A stretch of DNA of 64,000 nt from Sclerotinia nivalis. Lineage: Eukaryota > Ascomycota > Leotiomycetes > Helotiales > Sclerotiniaceae. The notes beneath the pieces were generated by a model, which did no database searches, had not been told where the DNA came from, and worked only from the letters and a program-made list of their open reading frames with translations. The stretch covers positions 2,356,001 through 2,420,000 of the forward strand of contig JAPEIS010000001.1 of NCBI GenBank assembly GCA_029531795.1, given 5' to 3'. The position numbers and the translations under genes are program-made. Within the stretch, counting starts at the first letter, position 1, and every line of letters starts with the position of its first letter. Of the stretch, positions 58,427-64,000 are shown one piece after another.

Positions 58427-59168
58427 AGGAGTTATGGAAAGTGAAATGGGAAGTGGGAAGTGGAAGTGGAAAAATAAAATATCGGAAATGGGAGGTGGAA
58501 GTTGGAAATTGGAAGAAGGGGGTGAGACGCATAGGTAGTTGGGGAAGAGTGGATTCATCGGTGGGTTGGGTTGGGTGGTAGATGGTAGTCTGGATGTTAT
58601 ACAGGACGTGAAGGGGATGGAAAGAAGGAGGTGAATCGGGATGGGGGTAGTGATTATGATGATGACGATGATGCTATCTATTTGAGTGTGAAGTCTGAAG
58701 TGAATGGGTGAAGTTTGGAAGAGATGAAGTGAAAAAAGAAGTTAAAGTCTAAAGATAAATTCGAGGGGAAATATTGGGGAGGGAAGGGGGAAGGAGAAGG
58801 CAGGTGTGTAGTTATATGGTTTTAGTAAAATGGTTTATATCACCTAGTATACTATTAATAAGTAGATGATGGTATATTATCAAATTATCTGTTTACTGGT
58901 TTACTTATTATGATTTAAGGGGTGGAAATCTCTTTTCTGTGGAAATTTTGATTTTGGTTATAGTCTTTGTTTTTATTTTGATATTTGGTACTTGATAATT
59001 GGTAATTGATAAAATCACATAAACATAAATTATACTTTCGCAGGTAAAAACCGGCTAGATGGATGGGATGAGAGTAATGCCAATGAAAAAGATGTATGTG
59101 GGTTTCGTCTTGTGTGGTGGGATGATACATTATATTATGAATTTATTGTGTGGTTTAATGAGATGACC

Positions 59169-59198
59169 ATGGGATGGGATGGGATAGGATAGGATGGA
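59169..59198. repeat. GGGAT/AGGAT pentamer array
   Basis: Imperfect pentamers GGGAT then AGGAT. Confidence 0.85.
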
Positions 59199-60160
59199 GG
59201 ATGTAAATAAATCCTGATATAGGTTTTATAGATAACTACAAGAACTATATTATATCAAGTTTAGTCTGAAATAGAAGGATGGGAAAATTATTGTGGAGAT
59301 TGGGGGTTTGGAGATGATTATCGGAATTGGAGATTTGGGAAAATAGTTCTGGGATGGATGAGGTGAACGAGGAAAGTGTGGTGTGTATACGTATGCGTAT
59401 ATATATACATCAAAATCCCCGGTTCAGCATTGGGGTTATGATTAACTTTTGTTATTGAAGATTTCTGGGATATTGACTTCTAGGGATGGGAAAATGGATG
59501 ATTGGGTAGGGTGGGGATATTTAGGTTTCGGTTTATATTCTCACATACTATATGAACTAGGTAGAAATTAGATATCAGATATCAGAGCACCTAACATGAC
59601 GATACTAGGATAGGTATATGAAAAGAAACAGTGTAACAAGCTTGGTTCTGTACCATAGAAAGCAGAAGGAAGGAAGTCCTAAGGATATTATGTAGCTAGG
59701 TAGTAATAACTGAATATTGAATACCTTCTTTTTTCATTTGTGTCAAATTAGATATAATTACGAGCTCGAGTCATCATGTACCTAGGTAGTAAGAAATCTT
59801 CGCTTGTTAGTTGTTTAGATAGCTATAGCCGAAGAGCTAGATGGGAGAGAGTATTGTTTTATTGGGATATAAGAGCATTGCGCGACTTTTTTTTCCTTGT
59901 TCGTTAAGTTATGGAGAGTTGAAGAAAGATGCATTCAAGTTATATTATCTTTTCACATTTCGCATTCCGCTGCAGAAGGGAACTAACTAATCACTTTTAA
60001 TTTTTCGATTCCGTATTTCTACTTATATCCAATTATATTTTCATTATAAAAAAAAACCAATAGTAAGTAGTACCTACCGACCTAGCAACCCTCAATCCCC
60101 TCCCAAGCATCAGAGAAGCAGATATCCATACAAAAACAGCCACCACTTACCCCACCCTAT

Positions 60161-60367
60161 TCACATAACCCTACACCTCGTCGCACTTCTCCCCCTCCTC
60201 CTTCCCTTCATCACACACCTAACACATCTCCTTCTAGCCTCTCGATCTACACGATGGTAGCGCGGACAGTGTTCAGGAATGCAATGGGTGCGAAGTTGAT
60301 AGGAGCAACAACGGAGTCGTCGCTCGTAGTGGGCACAGTTGAAATCGAAGATTATGCTTTTACACAT
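60161..60367 (-). CDS. Small basic Cys-rich protein, 68 aa
   Basis: Complete frame from ATG 60367. The product starts MCKSIIFDFNCAHYERRLRC and has nine cysteines, with a C-A-H motif and a CVRCV pair, in a strongly basic background (RRRGRSATRCRVM). The C-x7-C-x-H opening resembles small fungal Cys-rich proteins that begin MC..I.(Y/F)..CAH and are probably metal-binding. The match is by pattern, not by a named family. No signal peptide, so it is probably intracellular. The A+T- and repeat-rich surroundings show no partner gene. Confidence 0.5.
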   Translation of the reverse strand: MCKSIIFDFNCAHYERRLRCCSYQLRTHCIPEHCPRYHRVDREARRRCVRCVMKGRRRGRSATRCRVM

Positions 60368-61379
60368 TTTGATTGGTGGGGCTTAGATTTATGGGGATTT
60401 GGGGTTTGAGATTTGGGTTTGAGTGCTGGGATTGCTGTTGGGATTGTGGATTGGTTTTGTGAATTTGCGTGTGTGTATGTTAAGTTGCAAAGGATATGGA
60501 GAGAAGAGAAGGAGGAGGGGAAAATAGAGGGATTTTCTTATATACGAGAATGGATCCGGATGGGTGTTGTTTCAGCATTATTCTTATTTCGAATCTCCGT
60601 TCAACTTTTTGTAGATTTGGAGGATGGAGTGGAATAGAACAATGATAGAACAACGCTATTCTTCTAAATTTCTGCCTTGAGCGGAGAGACTTCTCTTTTC
60701 CGATGGAAAAGCATAGAATAGTCGTCACTGGAGAGAAGCTAGGAATAAGCGAGCAGAAAATTTAAGCAGTCTATCATCTATTTGCGGATTTTTAATGGCT
60801 TTATCTTTCTTTCTTTCTCTATAAATATATATTGCACACTTGTAGGGATGGAAGGAGCTTAAACTAGTGTATGGGCAATATTAATGGTAAGGGCCATTTT
60901 CTGATACCATGAGTATGAATGAAGATGATGGAGAAATGTAGAGAAGTTGTAGAGAAGTGTAGAGAAATGGGAAACCATGGAGAAGAAGGCGGACAGCTTT
61001 GCTTGGTTTCTGGTCAGTGTAATTATGAAGGGAGGGTGCAAGAGCTTGCTGTGTTTGACTAGGAGTTATCACTAAAGCACTTGCTGATTTGTTGAAGGGA
61101 GAGTGAGTGCTTGCTTTGATACCGGTAATAATATCAAAAGAGCAGAGGCTAGAGCAGGGACTATCCCATACTCTTGTTTCACAACTTTCATAGGAAACCT
61201 CATCAAAATTCAGGACTTGCACATAAATATATCCTGATGTAGGAAATCAACCGTTTCCATAACTTTTAACGCCAAGCTTTAGACATCATAACAGAATAGA
61301 CAACAACAATCCATAAAAATGTCTCCAACTAAAGGCACACCGGGTATTCGCTTTCGTATCCAATTTAAATTTCCACTCC
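60368..61379. other. Intergenic, no convincing gene
   Basis: Short ORFs at 60413 and 60480 are mutual shadows on opposite strands and lack motifs. Confidence 0.45.
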
Positions 61380-62138
61380 CTAATTCATCCACCCCAAACC
61401 TCCAACCCATCTCCTCCCGTTTCTATCCCTCCCCGCACAAGTTAAACATTTCCTTTCCATCCCCAAATTACTCACAGCACAAGAATGACAAACTTGCTTT
61501 CCACAACTAGTACATCCATGATTTGTCTCTCCAGCTCCATGCATATTAATATCCATTATAGTATCTACATCCATTTCGTCACCGCCTTCTCTATTCGCTA
61601 GTGATTCATCACAATCCTCGCAATTGGTTGGTAGGAGAAGAGGATGTGTGATTGTTTTTGGAGAAACGGATGTAGATGATGCATAGGAAGAATCGCTATC
61701 AGGTGAAATTTGACGGGTTGATGGTAATTGCCAGAACGAATGTAGTGAGGCTTGGTGTGCAGTGTTGTTCGGTGGGTGAGGTATTACTGTACGAGGAGAA
61801 ATTGCGGATGGCGACGGAGGTGACATACAGCTTGTATCTATATTTGGAAGCTGTTGAGCGGAATACAGGAGGGAGAGAGTATTTTCTGTAGAGTTGATTA
61901 ATGCTTGACTCGCAAACGTTGGATTGTTGGAATCAGCAGACATACGATGAACGATCTCTTCGTTTGGTCGATTATCTCTGTGACGCTTCCTCGTACGAGA
62001 GGAGAAAAGATTTGGTGATGCGATTGATGGGGAATCGATGTGCATAGAATTGAAATTGTTGTTGGAATGGAGGGGACTGGGTAGGAGTGACGAAGCGGTG
62101 GAGATTTCGGATTCGGAACGTTTGCGCTTGAGATACAT
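61380..62138 (-). CDS. Orphan with C-terminal zinc-binding-type cysteines and PIP-box-like motif
   Basis: Single exon of 252 aa from ATG 62138 (MYLKRKRSESEISTASSLLP). A basic, NLS-like start (KRKR; later RTRKRHRDNRP) suggests nuclear location. The middle is Ser/Pro-rich and contains QASLHSFWQLP at about residues 128-138, which fits the PCNA-interaction pattern Q-x-x-L-x-x-aromatic-aromatic. The C-terminal 80 residues hold CEDCDES, CTSCGKQVCHSCAVSN and KCLTCAGRD, i.e. paired CxxC knuckles likely to bind zinc. No enzyme motif. Small disordered PIP-box proteins are often replication or repair regulators, but that role is inference here. Confidence 0.7.
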   Translation of the reverse strand: MYLKRKRSESEISTASSLLPSPLHSNNNFNSMHIDSPSIASPNLFSSRTRKRHRDNRPNEEIVHRMSADSNNPTFASQALINSTENTLSLLYSAQQLPNIDTSCMSPPSPSAISPRTVIPHPPNNTAHQASLHSFWQLPSTRQISPDSDSSYASSTSVSPKTITHPLLLPTNCEDCDESLANREGGDEMDVDTIMDINMHGAGETNHGCTSCGKQVCHSCAVSNLGMERKCLTCAGRDRNGRRWVGGLGWMN

Positions 62139-62959
62139 CGTGGTTGTTAGTGTTGTGGAAGAATTGCTGATATAGCTGGGGACTCGATAGTATAGATGAT
62201 GAGACGAATTGATGTATTGATTTGAACAGAGAAGTTGTTTGATATTGAATCGATGAAAGAATTAGGAAGAGGCTGGAACGCGAGATTCTGAATGAAACCA
62301 CTTTACGCGCTAGCTTGATTTAGAGAACGCGGACTGCACGTTGTACCGATGCTTACCTTTGTCAACCTTCAGTTCCCACACAACTAGTTGATCATTTCCC
62401 TTTTCTACTTATGTTGTGTGTTGTCTTTACTACACATGTGGCTAATTGATATTGATATACGCTTTTTGATTTTTAATTCGAGCTTCCTGAGGTTACCGCC
62501 CTCTTCCCTTCACCACTTTTATTCCACGAGAGCTCAATGGCTCTGGATAACTGTATTCTACGGTGCTCATTCAATGTATGGCACAGCTTGGTTGAGTGTA
62601 CTAGAGTTTCCAGTGAATCTATCTACATGCTTACAGCAGTCGTTCAATCAAGGACACAAATCATGAAGTTTCATGGGCCGTGAATATGATTTGCACCTTG
62701 TGGAAGATGATAGCAATTCAAACATCCAAGTTCTTCGCATTCCGGCATGCCATGCTTGATTCTTCGATCTGAAAGTATTTTTCAATCTGTCTCTAGCTAC
62801 AATGAACTTCAATCGACCAAGGAATCACAACATCTCGATCAAGAAGATTAGTTGGTGAAATCTGGAAGCAAGATCTCATCGAATAGCCTTTTCTCCACCA
62901 AGCAAACTACACGATCCAAAATTGGCAACTACAAACACTCATTTCTTCTTTTGAGTGCC
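62139..62959. other. Intergenic, no gene seen
   Basis: Promoter side of the zinc-knuckle orphan and 3' flank of the decayed exonuclease. A plus ORF at 62388 shows no motif. Confidence 0.5.
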
Positions 62960-63758
62960 TTACTCCATGCCAATCATAAACTCATCCTCTCGACCCCAAG
63001 GACAAACCGCTGACAACATCTTAAATATCAGCGGTGATCGATTCCTGGAATGGTTCATAACTTCTCGGTCAATAGAAAAAGAATGATCATCAGTGTCCTC
63101 TCCTGACCAGATAGTTCCAGCCCTGATCCATGATTCCTCCTTGACAATATCAATGAACAGCTTATGAGATCCCATTCTCATTTCTTCAGTGGTTCTCCGA
63201 AGACGCGTGGTTAAATGATCAAACAAGCTGGGCATGATTTCCGTATCACCGCGACAATTTTGTATCGCCATAGGGCTGACCGGTCGTATCTCTAGCGCCT
63301 CGGAGCCGTTTCAACCAAAGTAATCTCGCGCATCATTCTTCATTCTGGTCCACTCGCGACTGTATCCACCCCCCACGAAGTCGGGAGCTTCACTACAGAG
63401 AATGCGGACAGAACTTAACAGGCTATTTAATTTAGATCTGTTGTCTCTGGCGGACATAATGTCGAGTAGCTGGAGGTCTAAATAGAGTCTCGGATGGATA
63501 TTGGAGTGGTGAGAGAGCGCCTCGAAATCACTTCGCAAATCCCGCCAGGCTTGCGCGATGTGATTGGATTCAAGAATTATCCTGAGTGATAGGCCATTGT
63601 TACCAACCATACTGAACAAACACCTGATCTCCTAAGACTTGAACATCGAAGATATATGTCGTATTCAAGGACCCAATGGTCATCATGAAGGTGATGGCTC
63701 CATTTCTCGATGATCCTTTTCCGTTTCCCTTGCAGCCACAGAAAAGTTCTGGGACCAT
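62960..63758 (-). pseudogene. Decayed 3'-5' exonuclease-like gene (DEDD/RNase D type)
   Basis: Minus-strand frame A from ATG 63758 reads LFCGCKGNGKGSSRNGAITF, then MMTIGSLNTTYIFDVQVLGD, and stops at TAA 63602-63600. Frame B resumes at 63619 with LRIILESNHIAQAWRDLRSD, then FEALSHHSNIHPRLYLDLQL. It meets TGA 63313-63311 after DARDYFG and continues in the same frame with EALEIRPVSPMAIQNCRGDT, then EIMPSLFDHLTTRLRRTTEE, to 62960. The order and motifs match fungal 3'-5' exonuclease-domain proteins. The first catalytic motif, normally Asp-x-Glu, reads Gly-Cys-Lys here. A 41-nt intron (GTTTGT to CTCAG) could bridge A and B but would not remove the TGA. Pseudogene is the best reading; the domain call rests on pattern recognition. 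Confidence 0.6.
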
Positions 63759-63914
63759 ACTTCAAAGATTTGAGATTATAGGAAAGAACTGAACCATAAT
63801 GGCGATTAAGTCAATGGAAAATAACGGCTTGTCTTTGGGGTTTTTAGTTTTCTGTAGGGGGGCCGGTGTGAGGTGATAGAAAATATTCCAGCCACTGTGT
63901 AACGAACGCCGAAG

Positions 63915-64000
63915 CTACTCATCAAATTCTGTGGGAACAAATTCCCTAGGTGTCACATACTCCCAGGGTTCATCATCCATGTCAGGCATATTAGACCAAT
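63915..64000 (-). CDS. 3' end of a gene cut by the window edge
   Basis: From base 64000 the minus strand reads in one frame WSNMPDMDDEPWEYVTPREF and then VPTEFDE, stopping at TAG 63917-63915. The acidic, Trp-containing end looks like a genuine C-terminus. Only 27 codons are visible, so no family can be named. It lies about 156 bp upstream of the decayed exonuclease on the same strand. Confidence 0.4.
   Translation of the reverse strand, partial: WSNMPDMDDEPWEYVTPREFVPTEFDE

Larger units (their letters stand above)
56694..60160. other. 3.5-kb repeat-rich intergenic region
   Basis: No convincing gene. It contains G-rich plus-strand tracts (GGATGGATGG, GGTTTGGTAGG), CA runs near 57000 and the arrays listed separately. 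Confidence 0.55.

Noticed and set aside
58292..58558. Minus-strand Pro/Thr/Tyr repeat ORFs (88 and 76 codons)
   Set aside because: They are translations of the 20-bp tandem array, whose length plus flank keeps frames open by chance.

Overview
The window is nuclear DNA of a filamentous ascomycete. Most genes are split by short GT-AG introns of about 50-100 nt, often with CTAAC-type branch sites. The conserved genes are those of a fungal chromosome: SAM50, UBC6, RRN9, PIG-U/GAB1, NOP7/pescadillo and a G1 cyclin. There are also fungal-only families: UstYa-type (DUF3328), a rhodopsin-like integral membrane protein and several Ser-rich orphans. Moderate A+T content and gene style fit a leotiomycete such as the Sclerotiniaceae; that placement is inference. 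No tRNA, rRNA, CRISPR array, transposase or reverse transcriptase was recognised.

Left part (1-31 kb), gene-dense. A UstYa-family gene runs off the left edge (minus strand), next to a possible Cys-containing ORF and a small signal-peptide ORF. Then come a hot-dog thioesterase (minus), SAM50 (minus) and UBC6 (plus) sharing a short divergent promoter, a Ser-rich orphan (minus), about 4 kb with no convincing gene, a 157-aa fungal orphan (plus), a three-exon orphan (plus) and a seven-helix membrane protein (plus). That last gene converges on RRN9 (minus). A coiled-coil orphan (plus), PIG-U (minus) diverging from NOP7 (plus), and a 1258-aa orphan with a C-terminal membrane segment (plus) follow.

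Middle part (31-42 kb), low-complexity and orphan proteins. It holds a coiled-coil protein, a Cys/His protein, a Thr/Asn/Pro-rich protein whose two halves lie in different frames, and a four-exon gene for a 1749-aa protein with no recognised domain.

Right part (42-64 kb), gene-poor. About 13 kb with only weak small ORFs and many simple repeats precedes a CLN-type G1 cyclin, which has a long pyrimidine-rich leader containing one short upstream ORF. Downstream are a repeat-rich stretch, a small basic Cys-rich ORF, a zinc-binding-type protein with a PCNA-interaction-like motif, a decayed 3'-5' exonuclease-like gene, and the 3' end of a gene cut by the window edge.

Nucleolar and ribosome-biogenesis functions appear twice (RRN9 for rDNA transcription, NOP7 for 60S maturation). 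Endomembrane functions also appear twice (UBC6 in ER-associated degradation, PIG-U in GPI anchoring). These are ordinary housekeeping neighbours and not an operon. The points most worth a second look are the left-edge UstYa locus, the decayed exonuclease at the right edge, the giant orphan gene, and the cyclin leader.
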